A model generated the notes under the pieces. That model was not told the origin of the DNA. It did no database searches and was given only the letters and a program-made list of their open reading frames with translations. The position numbers and the translations under genes are program-made. A stretch of DNA of 64,000 nucleotides from WTKD01 sp965243525 (GTDB taxonomy: Bacteria; Spirochaetota; Spirochaetia; WTKD01): contig OZ251568.1 of the NCBI GenBank assembly GCA_965243525.1, positions 1,116,001 through 1,180,000 of the forward strand, given 5' to 3'. How positions within the stretch are numbered: position 1 is the first letter of the stretch; every line of letters starts with the position of its first letter. This document shows, in pieces, positions 41,881-51,776 of this stretch.

Positions 41881-44800
41881 TTACCCTGTTGGGGAATCAC
41901 TGGGATTGTATTTCTTGAAAAGGTCTCTCAAAAACCAATGGTCTTTTTGAAAATACAGATTATAGATGCGATTGGCATTTTCTGTTTCACCAGATTCATA
42001 CAGAATTCTTAGAATTTTACGAATTTTAATAATGTCAGATTCAGAATAATAGTACCAACTTTGAATAATTTCAAGAAACAATCTTGTAACCCCCAAAAAC
42101 AATGATGCGACATGTTGTGGTGATTTTGGAGCAAGCCCTATGAGGAGGGTAATCAATTGAGAAAACCCTTCATTAGCTGTTACATAGGGCAATGAGGTTT
42201 CAGCTAGATCAAAAAGTTCATCATCGATTTCCTCGAAGAGTTGCAACCAACATATCAAGTTCAATGAAACTGTGGACTGCTTAGATAATTTCCTTGTTTT
42301 CAATTCCTTTAATATAGTTTTCCAGAGTCTGCGTATTTTGGTTTCAAACTGCACGATTTTCGACTTATTCTTCTCCTGCTTCAAGACAAAATCCATCAAA
42401 GCAGCAAAATGTTCAGAATCACCTTCCTGAAGCAAGCGCAACAATAAGCTTTCTTCGTCGTCTAATGCATCCCAATCGTACAGATACCCCAACGAAATAT
42501 GCCATACTAATCTTTTCTTTATTTCATCAGGAAAGGGATGAGAGATGCTCTTTGCATAATGGCCACCTTTCTTTAATTCGTGACATATAGGTTTACGTAA
42601 AGCAAAATTTCTCGATAAAAATTCATACATGGCGATCTCCCAATGGGAAAGATCATCCTCGTTAAAAATCAAACGAAAATTTTCTAATATCCACCCAGGA
42701 TCTATGGCATGAAGGGAATTAAGATATCTTGCTATTGCAGCTGCAGTTGAGATCGTCTGCCCAGGGGTGTTGAGTCTCTCAGTGAGAATTGCCTTGATTT
42801 CCGGTTTTAGCTGTCTTTCTTCTGTGCACACTCTTTCATATCTAAGTGAATACCCAATGACAGCGATCAACAAAGATCCAATTTTAGAGGTTAATAGAAA
42901 ATCAATAGGATGATCCTCAAGACTAAAAGAAGAATCTTCCTGTACAGAGCCCTCTTTATATTTTGAAAAAAGAATCATGAGAACTTTTTCAGCATCGGGA
43001 AAATACTCAGCAGAAAAAGCATGGTCGTCTGTTTGAACCCCTGCAATAATCAGGTTTGAAATTGCGTGGATGATCTTCCCTTGATCAGCGCTTGAAGAGT
43101 TTTCGACAGGTTTCCAAAAATCATCTTCTGTAATAATTTGCACGATGAATGCAAAGATTGCTGCCCAATCAATTTCATTTTCATTCTCCCATGTTTCTCC
43201 AAATCCTTCCAATAATGCTATCTGATATTCCAGCTTCACTTTTAGAAAGGGAGCCAGGTCCTGTGAGAGATTTTCTGGATCCTCTCTGGTAAATTCTTTC
43301 ACAGCAAAAACCAAGCTTTCTTCTTTGAACGAATCATGAGAAAAAATCATCCTTGGAGATATATAGAAATTCATGTATTCTGCTTTTTGAGCATTTCCCA
43401 TCGTTAAAAAGGCATCTTTAGATATGGGGCTTACTTCTTCTACTATGCCGGCTAGGATAAGAGGTTCAGGAGGGGTGGGTTCAACATCGTTAATCGCATG
43501 GTAGTGATCGTATAGGTCTTGCACCCGTTCCCTGCCACAAGGCAGCAAGGCAAATAGCCAATCCTTTTTGAGGCCAATATAGACCTGTTCTCGCATCCCT
43601 TCGCTTCCGCCATCAGATTTAGAAAAACGTTCCAATGTTTCAATCCAGTTGATCATTTTATCAACCTGTTCATCGTTGAAACCAGGAGCATTATGTCTAA
43701 TGAGGTCATAGAGTTCACGAATAAATGATCGCTCTAGAGGATTTTTGGAAAGCTCCCAAAACAATTTGCTAAGATTTCGATAATGGTGGTCAATCAGATG
43801 GAAGGCTAATCGTCGAAAAATCTCATGCTGCGATACAAGCCATTCCTTAACAAGATCTTCTATCTGAGATGGCTTGCAATTCTCAAGCATATCTCTGACA
43901 ACATACACAAATTGACTTTCATAATCATCTGATTCTTTTTGATCGGGATCTTCGTCAGTATGAACCTCGCAAAGTCTGAACCGATATTTATCGCTCTTAA
44001 GTATGTCTCTCATGATCTCTAGTACAATGTTTGCGACTTCAAATGGATAGAGGTGAGCGAGCGCATCCTTATTTTTCTTCAAGGTCTCTGCTAAATATTC
44101 CTCTGAGCAGGAATTTTCTTTTCCTCGGGATTCTTCTAGAATAAGAGGTAGTCGCATGACTGCCTCGAGCACTCTTAGTACGTAGTGTTTTTTGGCATTG
44201 TTCTTGATGAGATGTGGCAGCAATTCCGGGCCCACCATTGTGTTTATCAATATAGTATAAGTATTGATAAGAAGACTTGTTTTGACAAAGTCGATATATT
44301 TTTCAGAGATGTACGAAACAGGCAATGCAGAGAGGAGGGTTATAATTTCACCATCAACCCAGGGATTCTCAAGCCTATCTTCTGTTAACTGCACATCGAT
44401 GAATTCTTCCACTCGAAGATTGATTTTCTGCAACAATGCATCCCTTTCTTCTCCATCCATTTGATTGGCTTCCTCACAGATCTTGCAGAGAATTTTTAAT
44501 GGCCATATTGGAATTTGGGATATATTCGGATCGTTCCCAATTTTCCTGAAGAAGAGGTTGTTCCTTGCTGAGAAATAAGACACACCATCCAAACTATCTA
44601 ACCAACGTAAGGTTTGTTTGCTTTCAATAAGCCTCATAAAAAAGTACTTTTCAAATGGCAGATCGTCTCTTATCTTTTGTAAGGTGGGGCCAATTTTTTC
44701 TGGTGAGAAAGAATTAATCGCATCGTCGATATCATCAGTAATTTTAGAGTGGTGATTTGTACAGTTGTTTATTTCTTTCCCCCAGTCTTTGACTACTTTG

Positions 44801-45711
44801 TATAGTTGAGCATAGCCATTTTCATCTTTTGCATAGGGAAGAAGTTTAACATCCAGGCCATCATAATACGATTGTTCACTTTTCAGAATGTTTTCTTCCC
44901 CCTTGAAGTAGGGTGCAAGCATATAATGTTTTTTCTTGATTTTTTTTCTTGATTCTTTATCTTTCAACAGAAAATCCAAGACTTCGAATTCTCCGAGTCC
45001 ATAGCCAACAAAGAGGACTGTGTATTTTTTGAAAATGGTTGTGAGAAATTCCTGAAATGTTTGATCCTTATACCGCCTCATATATTCTGGAAGGGTAAAC
45101 ACCAATGAACCCCTATCTGTGATATAACCGTGGATGTGATAGAGCTTGGAAAGATGGTTTGATCTAGTTTGTTCTATATCTGATTTTGAACAATGTTCCA
45201 ATTCAGCGACAACATTTTCTGGATAAAAGAATTCATCAAAAAGAATATCTGCATTAGTGGTGATGAATATGCCTCTGAGTTTATACAGTTCCCGGTAGAT
45301 GTTTTCAGGATTTGATTCTTCTCTGGATTGTAGAGATCGTTTCATCTCTTCTCGAAATTTGATCTTATCTTCTCGAAACTTATCTTTATTTGGAGGTGTG
45401 TAACGCAGAGATTTTTCCATTTCTTCGTAAAACGCGTTCCCATACCCTGCACTTGATAATTTGCAATAGCAAATGGTGATTATCTTTTTATGGTCAGCTT
45501 CGCGTTGAAATATTTCTTTTTCCTTGAAATTAAATAACCTTTTCCCATTTTCTGTTTTTGTTTCATAGCATCTGTTCACAAGATTATATGCTAACTTGTC
45601 CCAACCATCGCATCCAACCAAGCGTGAGACACCCGCTCCGATGAATACGGCCAGGGTGCCGTTGTTGACAGCGTCTTTAATATCATCTTCGAGTTCTGGT
45701 ATGAGTCCAAT
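41881..45711 (-). CDS. Large SIR2-domain protein, probable anti-phage NADase, start codon unclear
   Basis: The SIR2-like domain fills about the first 280 residues, the rest (about 1000 residues) is helical and without a motif known to me. The nucleotide-binding motif TLAVFIGAGVSR is only included if translation starts upstream of the TTG at 45621. Between the in-frame stop at 45793-45795 and that TTG there is no ATG, GTG or TTG; candidates are ATT at 45711 and ATA at 45702, where MPELEDDIKDAV would be a natural beginning. Later motifs: FITTNADILFDEFF, YHIHGYITDRGSLVF, FVGYGLGEFEVLDFLL. Size and layout recall DSR-type defence sirtuins, which deplete NAD on phage infection. Confidence 0.8.
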   Translation of the reverse strand: MGLIPELEDDIKDAVNNGTLAVFIGAGVSRLVGCDGWDKLAYNLVNRCYETKTENGKRLFNFKEKEIFQREADHKKIITICYCKLSSAGYGNAFYEEMEKSLRYTPPNKDKFREDKIKFREEMKRSLQSREESNPENIYRELYKLRGIFITTNADILFDEFFYPENVVAELEHCSKSDIEQTRSNHLSKLYHIHGYITDRGSLVFTLPEYMRRYKDQTFQEFLTTIFKKYTVLFVGYGLGEFEVLDFLLKDKESRKKIKKKHYMLAPYFKGEENILKSEQSYYDGLDVKLLPYAKDENGYAQLYKVVKDWGKEINNCTNHHSKITDDIDDAINSFSPEKIGPTLQKIRDDLPFEKYFFMRLIESKQTLRWLDSLDGVSYFSARNNLFFRKIGNDPNISQIPIWPLKILCKICEEANQMDGEERDALLQKINLRVEEFIDVQLTEDRLENPWVDGEIITLLSALPVSYISEKYIDFVKTSLLINTYTILINTMVGPELLPHLIKNNAKKHYVLRVLEAVMRLPLILEESRGKENSCSEEYLAETLKKNKDALAHLYPFEVANIVLEIMRDILKSDKYRFRLCEVHTDEDPDQKESDDYESQFVYVVRDMLENCKPSQIEDLVKEWLVSQHEIFRRLAFHLIDHHYRNLSKLFWELSKNPLERSFIRELYDLIRHNAPGFNDEQVDKMINWIETLERFSKSDGGSEGMREQVYIGLKKDWLFALLPCGRERVQDLYDHYHAINDVEPTPPEPLILAGIVEEVSPISKDAFLTMGNAQKAEYMNFYISPRMIFSHDSFKEESLVFAVKEFTREDPENLSQDLAPFLKVKLEYQIALLEGFGETWENENEIDWAAIFAFIVQIITEDDFWKPVENSSSADQGKIIHAISNLIIAGVQTDDHAFSAEYFPDAEKVLMILFSKYKEGSVQEDSSFSLEDHPIDFLLTSKIGSLLIAVIGYSLRYERVCTEERQLKPEIKAILTERLNTPGQTISTAAAIARYLNSLHAIDPGWILENFRLIFNEDDLSHWEIAMYEFLSRNFALRKPICHELKKGGHYAKSISHPFPDEIKKRLVWHISLGYLYDWDALDDEESLLLRLLQEGDSEHFAALMDFVLKQEKNKSKIVQFETKIRRLWKTILKELKTRKLSKQSTVSLNLICWLQLFEEIDDELFDLAETSLPYVTANEGFSQLITLLIGLAPKSPQHVASLFLGVTRLFLEIIQSWYYYSESDIIKIRKILRILYESGETENANRIYNLYFQKDHWFLRDLFKKYNPSDSPTG

Positions 45712-45868
45712 TTTAGAGGGTAGTTTTCGTGTAGATTTAATTTTCTGGCTCAGATATTCTCTCCACTTCCCTGGAACTAGGGCAATATCCTTTCATCCGG
45801 TCCTACAAGATCTCGTTAGAGATTATTTGTTAATTTTCAAAATGGAATGCTTGATTCCATCGCCCCTG

Positions 45869-46072
45869 TTACGAGGTGTGGCAATCGTTAGAGCAGTAAT
45901 AACATCCATCTGCTTTTGGATACTGCTCTTTAGCCTTGGCGACTGCCGGATGACAACAATCAAATTCGCCTAAGCAAATTCTGTTTTCCGGATCGGGACA
46001 ACGGGTGCAATTTTCAGCATGAACCTCGTGGTCGCCATTTGATTGGGCATTTTTATTGACATAGTAGAGCAT
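45869..46072 (-). CDS. Small cysteine-rich protein
   Basis: 67 residues, MLYYVNKNAQSNGDHEVHAE at the start and GCYYCSNDCHTS at the end. This matches a widespread small family of hypothetical proteins that I recall from many bacteria. Six to seven cysteines, several in pairs, suggest metal binding. No function known to me. Preceded by AAGGAGG-like sequence. Confidence 0.7.
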   Translation of the reverse strand: MLYYVNKNAQSNGDHEVHAENCTRCPDPENRICLGEFDCCHPAVAKAKEQYPKADGCYYCSNDCHTS

Positions 46073-46264
46073 AGAGCCTCCTTATTAAGCATTTTTGCTG
46101 TGTTTTGTCTTAAAGTGATATACTGAAATTAACAGTATATATGTATAGTATCACGCCATGTGGGCGACGTCAAGAATATTGTTTTCTGTATGTATGTATG
46201 GGGAATCGAGGGAGATTCTGCAAGAAGCAAAAATCACAAAATGGGAATTATGCTAAAATGACGG

Positions 46265-46864
46265 ATGCCTAGTGTGAAGTTATTTACATCGAAAAGAGAG
46301 CGGCGCCTCTGGGTGTGGACGCTCGTATTAACAGCAAGCATATACCTAACAGCGGGGATAGCCCACCCAGTGGCTGAATTTTTGCAAAGGCATGATCTCT
46401 TGGGAACAGCCTTTATGAGTGGTTCTGCCTTGGTGATCGTGACCGTTCTTGCACAGCAGCTGCGGAGATATGCGGGATGGGCGGCGTTTAGTCTTTGGTG
46501 TGGTGTTGCAGCTATCTACGTATTGATCCTTGCCCGCATAGAAATCCCTGAAGAACGCACACATCTTATTGAATATGGAGTACTCGCTGCGTTTATATAC
46601 GATGCTTTTTTTGAACGCATACGAAATGGATCTCCTGTCCCTGTGCCGGCTATCCTGACCATTGGGATAACTGTTTTTCTGGGCCTAGTCGACGAAATTA
46701 TTCAAATTTTTATCCCCAACCGCGTGTTTGATATTCGTGATGTGGGATTCAATGCCTTCTCCGGGGGGATGGTTGTGCTGTTCAATGTGATTCTCAGGCA
46801 ATTGCAAACATGGCGAACCGCCTATCTTGAGCGAAAAAATCGGTCTGATACACGGAAAAAATAG
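46265..46864 (+). CDS. VanZ-like membrane protein
   Basis: 199 residues with about five membrane segments. Typical VanZ-like end: LGLVDEIIQIFIPNRVFDIRDVGFNAFSGG, where the acidic residues and the DIRDVGFN pattern are the family hallmark (read as two parts, residues 140-152 and 153-170). The VanZ fold occurs in many envelope proteins; teicoplanin resistance is not implied. Convergent with the next gene. Confidence 0.88.
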   Translation: MPSVKLFTSKRERRLWVWTLVLTASIYLTAGIAHPVAEFLQRHDLLGTAFMSGSALVIVTVLAQQLRRYAGWAAFSLWCGVAAIYVLILARIEIPEERTHLIEYGVLAAFIYDAFFERIRNGSPVPVPAILTIGITVFLGLVDEIIQIFIPNRVFDIRDVGFNAFSGGMVVLFNVILRQLQTWRTAYLERKNRSDTRKK

Positions 46865-46872
46865 AGATTCTG

Positions 46873-47625
46873 TTAGTGTTTTTCGGCACGGAATCGCAAC
46901 CGCACATAGTCCAATATCCATTGTCCCTCTTCGTTTCTGAGTTGTGGAGCGAGGAGTATTTCTGCCTGCGAGATGATTGCCTCTACTGTGGCGGGGGATA
47001 ATCCATGAAAGAATCGGCCACCAAGGACCATGCACCATTCAGCGAAGCTGCAGTGAATTGGTGTAGGGCGATGCCTGAGTTCAATATAGGGAACGTGAAA
47101 TCCTTGTGCTTCAAGAAGGCGCCGATACCGTTCGAGGGAGGGAAAGAATTTGTTATCTGGAGGCATGGTGGTGCCACATACTATTGTATAGGCTCCTGAA
47201 ATGGCGGTGCGGACTGCAGCGATGTTTCCGTGTCCTCCCATTTCTGCTACGAATCTTCCTCCTTTTTCAAGGACATTCCACACATTTTGTATCACCGCTT
47301 CTGCCTTGGGCATCCAGTGCAGGGCCGCATTTGAAAATACACCGGCATAGGATCCGTCGATTTGCATGGTCTGTGCATCAGCAAGGACGGTTTGCAACCC
47401 CTTCTCGCGTGCAGCGGCGATCATGGTTTCAGAGGCATCTAGGCCAAGAACTTGCGCTCCTGAATCTGCAAGGTATTTGGTCAATGTTCCGTCCCCACAG
47501 CCAAGATCAAGGATACGTTCACCCGTTTGGAGTTGAAGAAGATCAACAAGATCTTTGCCATATTCGCTTATATAGGCTACATGTGTTTCATAGTGTTTTG
47601 GATTCCACCGTTGTGTTTCTTTCAT
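46873..47625 (-). CDS. SAM-dependent methyltransferase (trans-aconitate methyltransferase-like)
   Basis: 250 residues from the ATG at 47625 (MKETQRWNPKHYETHV). Class I methyltransferase: motif I ILDLGCGDGTLTKYLA near residue 40, VLGLDASETMI for the SAM ribose, and GVFSNAALHWMPKAE as post-motif, which is shared with Tam-type enzymes. Substrate unknown. Confidence 0.88.
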   Translation of the reverse strand: MKETQRWNPKHYETHVAYISEYGKDLVDLLQLQTGERILDLGCGDGTLTKYLADSGAQVLGLDASETMIAAAREKGLQTVLADAQTMQIDGSYAGVFSNAALHWMPKAEAVIQNVWNVLEKGGRFVAEMGGHGNIAAVRTAISGAYTIVCGTTMPPDNKFFPSLERYRRLLEAQGFHVPYIELRHRPTPIHCSFAEWCMVLGGRFFHGLSPATVEAIISQAEILLAPQLRNEEGQWILDYVRLRFRAEKH

Positions 47626-47760
47626 AAATACAGATAACATCACAATACTAAAAGTTAGGTATATTGTTCAATACCATGCATGGGATTTATCTTCTCATAG
47701 CTTAGGTTCCAATGCAGAATTGTGTACATGAAAATAACGGAACCATATAATTGAGAAACA

Positions 47761-48927
47761 ATGATTCATAAATTACTAGGTTTGCATATAGGGTTACCGG
47801 CAAGAGATCATACTGAAAAACATCGTGTGGCAACCACGCTAGAACTTCTTTACGATTTGGTGATGGTTATTGCTATCGCTTCTGCGGCAACAGCATTGCA
47901 CCATTCTATTGTAGATAATCACATCTGGAAGGGGCTGATTTCTTTTGTTTTGGTGTTTTGGGCTATTTGGTGGGCATGGATGAACTTTACCTGGTTTGCC
48001 TCTTCCTATGACACTGATGATGTTTATTATCGCATTGCCGTATTCATCCAGTTACTAGGCTCGCTTATCATGGCTTCTGCTGTGAAAGAAGCTTTTGAAA
48101 ATTGGGATTTTACTGTCGTTACGGTGGGGTATGTCATTATGCGCATTGCATTGGTGGGGTTATGGATACGAGTTATCAAGAGCAATCCGCAGGATAGAGT
48201 AGGAGCTATACGACGTACTGTTAGCATCATGCTGTGCCAGATTGGATGGATATTTTTAAATTTGTTCTTGCCCAAATCGATGTTGTTGGGAGGATTTGTA
48301 TTTTTGGCTGTATGCGAGCATCTTGGACCGTTCTTTGCCAATCTGAAAGTGAAGACCAAATGGCATCGACATCATATTATCGAGCGTTATGGGTTGCTGA
48401 CAATTATTGTACTCGGAGAATCTATTCTATCCTTGGTCTTCGGTATGCAAAAACTAACAACGCAATATGATCATCTCCTAGCAAATGTGTTAGCTGGTGG
48501 GTTTTTGATTTTATTGATGATGTGGTGGCTATATTTTGCTGAAAAAGATCATCCAGCCCTCACGTATACCAAGCGAGGCTTCATTTGGGGATATGGGCAT
48601 TATTTCATTTTTGCCCCGGCAACGGCTACGGGTGCAGGCCTTGCGGTAGCCATCGATCATTTTACTGGCCATTCACATATAAGCACAGCGGTTGCCAACG
48701 CTAGCGTTGCTATTCCAGTTGGTATTTATCTTGTTGCTTTGTGGGTTGTGCACGACCTTGTGCTAAGTGCGCGCTATTGGGTAGTCAAGTTGTTGCTTCC
48801 CTGCGCTGCTCTTGTTATTTTAGCCCTTTCTTTTTGGGATTATGGAATACTAGCCATGGGAGCAGTTATGATTGCTACACTTGTCCTTAGGCTTCGCATT
48901 AAACACGCTGAGATAAAATCTTCATGA
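47761..48927 (+). CDS. Low temperature requirement protein A (LtrA) family membrane protein
   Basis: 388 residues, about eleven hydrophobic segments. The start RVATTLELLYDLVMVIAIAS and the central block HIIERYGLLTIIVLGESIL are characteristic of LtrA. The family was named from a cold-sensitive Listeria mutant; the molecular role is unclear. Confidence 0.9.
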   Translation: MIHKLLGLHIGLPARDHTEKHRVATTLELLYDLVMVIAIASAATALHHSIVDNHIWKGLISFVLVFWAIWWAWMNFTWFASSYDTDDVYYRIAVFIQLLGSLIMASAVKEAFENWDFTVVTVGYVIMRIALVGLWIRVIKSNPQDRVGAIRRTVSIMLCQIGWIFLNLFLPKSMLLGGFVFLAVCEHLGPFFANLKVKTKWHRHHIIERYGLLTIIVLGESILSLVFGMQKLTTQYDHLLANVLAGGFLILLMMWWLYFAEKDHPALTYTKRGFIWGYGHYFIFAPATATGAGLAVAIDHFTGHSHISTAVANASVAIPVGIYLVALWVVHDLVLSARYWVVKLLLPCAALVILALSFWDYGILAMGAVMIATLVLRLRIKHAEIKSS

Positions 48928-48989
48928 CACAGGGTTATCTTGATTAGGCACCTTTTTTATAGAGATATCGATAATAATGTGATTCGAAG

Positions 48990-50198
48990 TTAAGATGCCC
49001 TTTTTGAAACTGTTCGTTTCCTGTTATTGTATTTCTTAAACGGTGCAGAATGGCCTTTGCGATTTCTTTTCGAAGGTTTTTTCTTGTCAGGATGGATTGT
49101 CTCAGACAGAGGCGTGTTTGGATTGATCAACCGATCAATTGCATCCCATTTAGTTTTATCTGAAGGAGTCACGAGGTTCAAAGCTGATCCCTGTGCACCA
49201 GCCCTGGCTGTCCGGCCAATGCGGTGTATATAATCTTCCGCACATTGAGGCAGGTCATAATTGATGACATGTTCGATATGAGGTATGTCCAGCCCACGTG
49301 ATGCAACATCAGTTGCGACAAGAATACGATATTTTTTGTTTCGGAACGCAGCCATTACGCGATCACGCTTATTTTGTCGCAGATTGCCATGAATGGCGTT
49401 GGTGCTATGTCCCTCTTTTGAGAGTTTAGCAGCCATCTTTTCTGTTTTATATTTTGTTTTTACAAAAACAAGAACAGAACCCTGTCGCTCATTAAGCTCA
49501 GATAATAAATTGGAATATTTGTCGTCTTCATTAATGCGCAAAGTATCTTGTTGTATAGTATCAACAAGCACTGATTCTTCATCCACAACAACGTGAGCAG
49601 GTTCATGCAGGTATTTCTTGGCAATCTGCATAATGTTCTTTGGAAGTGTGGCAGAGAACAAAAGTGTTTGTCGTTTGGAGGTCATATATTTCATTATATT
49701 CTCAATCTGAACAGAAAAGCCTATGTCTAACATTCTATCTGTTTCATCGAGCACCAAAAAATTTGTATCCTGCAGCAGCAAGCTACCTCGTTTGAGGTGG
49801 TCATTGATGCGCCCTGGGGTGCCTACGATGATGCGTGGTCGATTCCGGAGCTGGGTCAATTGTTTTGGCATTGGCTCTCCTCCAATCAACAGGGCAGATT
49901 TGATCTTAGATCTTCTTCCTAACATGGCGTGTAACTGTCCTAACACCTGTGTCGCAAGTTCACGAGTAGGGGTCATAACTAATGCTGAACCGCTAGGGAG
50001 GGACAAAAGTTTGGCAATTAGGGGGATTCCAAAAGCAGCAGTTTTTCCGCTTCCAGTTTGCGCCGATCCTAATATATCTTTTCCCTGCAGCGCTAGGGGA
50101 ATAGCTTGCGTTTGAATAGGGGTCGGACTGGTGAAGTTCATATTCTGCAATGTATGGTTGAGAGCTTCTGGAAGCTCCATTTCTTGAAAAGTTTTCAT
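48990..50198 (-). CDS. DEAD-box RNA helicase, RhlE type
   Basis: 402 residues. Q motif FTSPTPIQTQAIP, Walker A AQTGSGKT near residue 45, PTRELA, Walker B written DETD (VLDETDRMLD) in place of DEAD, SAT, and HRIGRTARAG near residue 330. Short basic tail (KKPSKRNRKGHSAPFKKYN) for RNA binding, as in RhlE. Unwinds short RNA duplexes, usually in ribosome assembly or mRNA decay. Confidence 0.95.
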   Translation of the reverse strand: MKTFQEMELPEALNHTLQNMNFTSPTPIQTQAIPLALQGKDILGSAQTGSGKTAAFGIPLIAKLLSLPSGSALVMTPTRELATQVLGQLHAMLGRRSKIKSALLIGGEPMPKQLTQLRNRPRIIVGTPGRINDHLKRGSLLLQDTNFLVLDETDRMLDIGFSVQIENIMKYMTSKRQTLLFSATLPKNIMQIAKKYLHEPAHVVVDEESVLVDTIQQDTLRINEDDKYSNLLSELNERQGSVLVFVKTKYKTEKMAAKLSKEGHSTNAIHGNLRQNKRDRVMAAFRNKKYRILVATDVASRGLDIPHIEHVINYDLPQCAEDYIHRIGRTARAGAQGSALNLVTPSDKTKWDAIDRLINPNTPLSETIHPDKKKPSKRNRKGHSAPFKKYNNRKRTVSKRAS

Positions 50199-50970
50199 TG
50201 ATATTTCCTTGTACAGATAACTGTATGCCTAGCTTAGGCAGTGCACCTGCTTTAAATGATTAGTTGTTGTATTAAAGATGTTGTATTCCTTGTGGCAATA
50301 ATATTGAGTTACCGGCATAAGGTATTGATTTATTATCTTTTTATAAAAGTTTTTTTGATAGATATTCAATTGATATAGGCCAGTTTTCTTAACGAGTCAC
50401 CATGAACAACATCATTCTCTGAGTTATTTTCAGAGGCTATGATCCCATAGTTCTTGGTTACGTTGAGGTATTTTACTGTGTTACTTGTCATTATGTTCAT
50501 GCACATTTTCTTTTATAAAGAGTATTTAGGAGCTAGAGGGTATACCTGCAGCCGCTGCCTCACTCCTATTCAAATGCTTAAGATCGATAATCTGTGATAA
50601 AAATCTTTTGGTGACCATCTAGCTTAGCGTCGCACTATTTTTAAACAGCACCACTCTGACAAGAGTAACAAAACTCAGTGCTACCTTATACCATGTACAG
50701 TTTTAAAACACAAGTAATTTAATATTTTTTACAATTCTCATAACTGATAAGTATAATACTGACGTAATCAGATGCCATAGTTTTCGAAGCGCTGGATCTG
50801 TCCTAAGAGTAAGAATAACCGGCCAAAGGCTTGAGCTCGTCACCAGTTAACGTTCCTTGCTGAGCATTCCGAATTTTTCACGGAAATTCTGCTCTAGCGA
50901 TGTTTTGTCATTGGGATAGTTGCACGTCTTCGATACAATGGTATATGCTTTTTTTCAATTGGAATTATCA
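50199..50970. other. Long intergenic region
   Basis: About 770 bases between divergent genes. I find no convincing protein gene, tRNA or repeat. It must include the helicase gene promoter on one side and the DUF554 gene promoter on the other. Confidence 0.4.
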
Positions 50971-51648
50971 ATGATATGGGGAACTCTGCTCAATGGAGCT
51001 GCGGTGATAGTTGGATCATCCATTGGGTTAGTATGCTCGAAACAACTGCCGAAACGATTGGTTGAATCAATCTTTCATGGTATAGGATTATGCACCCTTT
51101 TTCTGGGTATTTCCATGTCCCTGCGTTCGGAGAACCTCGTTCTCGTCTTCTTTAGTATTGTACTTGGAACATTGCTTGGAGAATTGATGCAATTTGATAG
51201 GTGGATTCAGCGATTCAGCGATTTTTTAAGGCGTTACGTCGCGAAAAAGAATGAACGCTTTTCAGAGGGATTGATCAGTTCCTTTTTTCTGTTTTGCATT
51301 GGATCACTGACGATTTTAGGGCCGATTGAAGAAGGCCTTGGCCGAGGAATGACGATATTGCTTACAAAATCACTTCTTGATGGGTTTGCAGCAATTATCC
51401 TTGCGGTACGATTGGGCAATGGGGTTCTGTTTTCGGCGATTCCGTTGATGATTGTGCAGGGAAGCATTGCATTGCTTGCAGGCACCCTGGAACCCTATGT
51501 GACTGATACATTCATACAAGAGATCAGCGCAGTGGGGGGGATTTTGCTCATCGGGTTGGGCATAAACATTCTTGAAATTAAAACGATCCGCATCAGCAAC
51601 ATGCTTCTAAGCCTATTTGTTTTTGTTGCATTGTTTGCCATTTTTTAA
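50971..51648 (+). CDS. DUF554 family membrane protein (YdfK-like)
   Basis: 225 residues from the ATG at 50971, where the family usually starts (MIWGTLLNGAAVIVGSSIGL). Six to seven hydrophobic segments; the middle block FCIGSLTILGPIEEGL and LLTKSLLDGFAAIILA are typical. Likely a transporter, function unknown. Confidence 0.9.
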   Translation: MIWGTLLNGAAVIVGSSIGLVCSKQLPKRLVESIFHGIGLCTLFLGISMSLRSENLVLVFFSIVLGTLLGELMQFDRWIQRFSDFLRRYVAKKNERFSEGLISSFFLFCIGSLTILGPIEEGLGRGMTILLTKSLLDGFAAIILAVRLGNGVLFSAIPLMIVQGSIALLAGTLEPYVTDTFIQEISAVGGILLIGLGINILEIKTIRISNMLLSLFVFVALFAIF

Positions 51649-51776
51649 TTGGCGATGGCTCTAGATAAGAAAAATATACCGGCCTGAACTCTTGGAAATC
51701 AGTGATTATGCATAAAGAACAAATGAACTTGGTTTTTGCTGTCGGCAAAATATGCTAAATTAGAGTAGGAGAGACT

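Noticed and set aside
40740..46072. Complete integrative element behind tRNA-Ser
   Set aside because: No integrase, and no second copy of the tRNA 3' end was found by eye, so only an acquired block is proposed.
46265..46864. Glycopeptide resistance gene (vanZ)
   Set aside because: Only the general VanZ-like fold is present, no other van genes are near; the family is widespread in susceptible bacteria.
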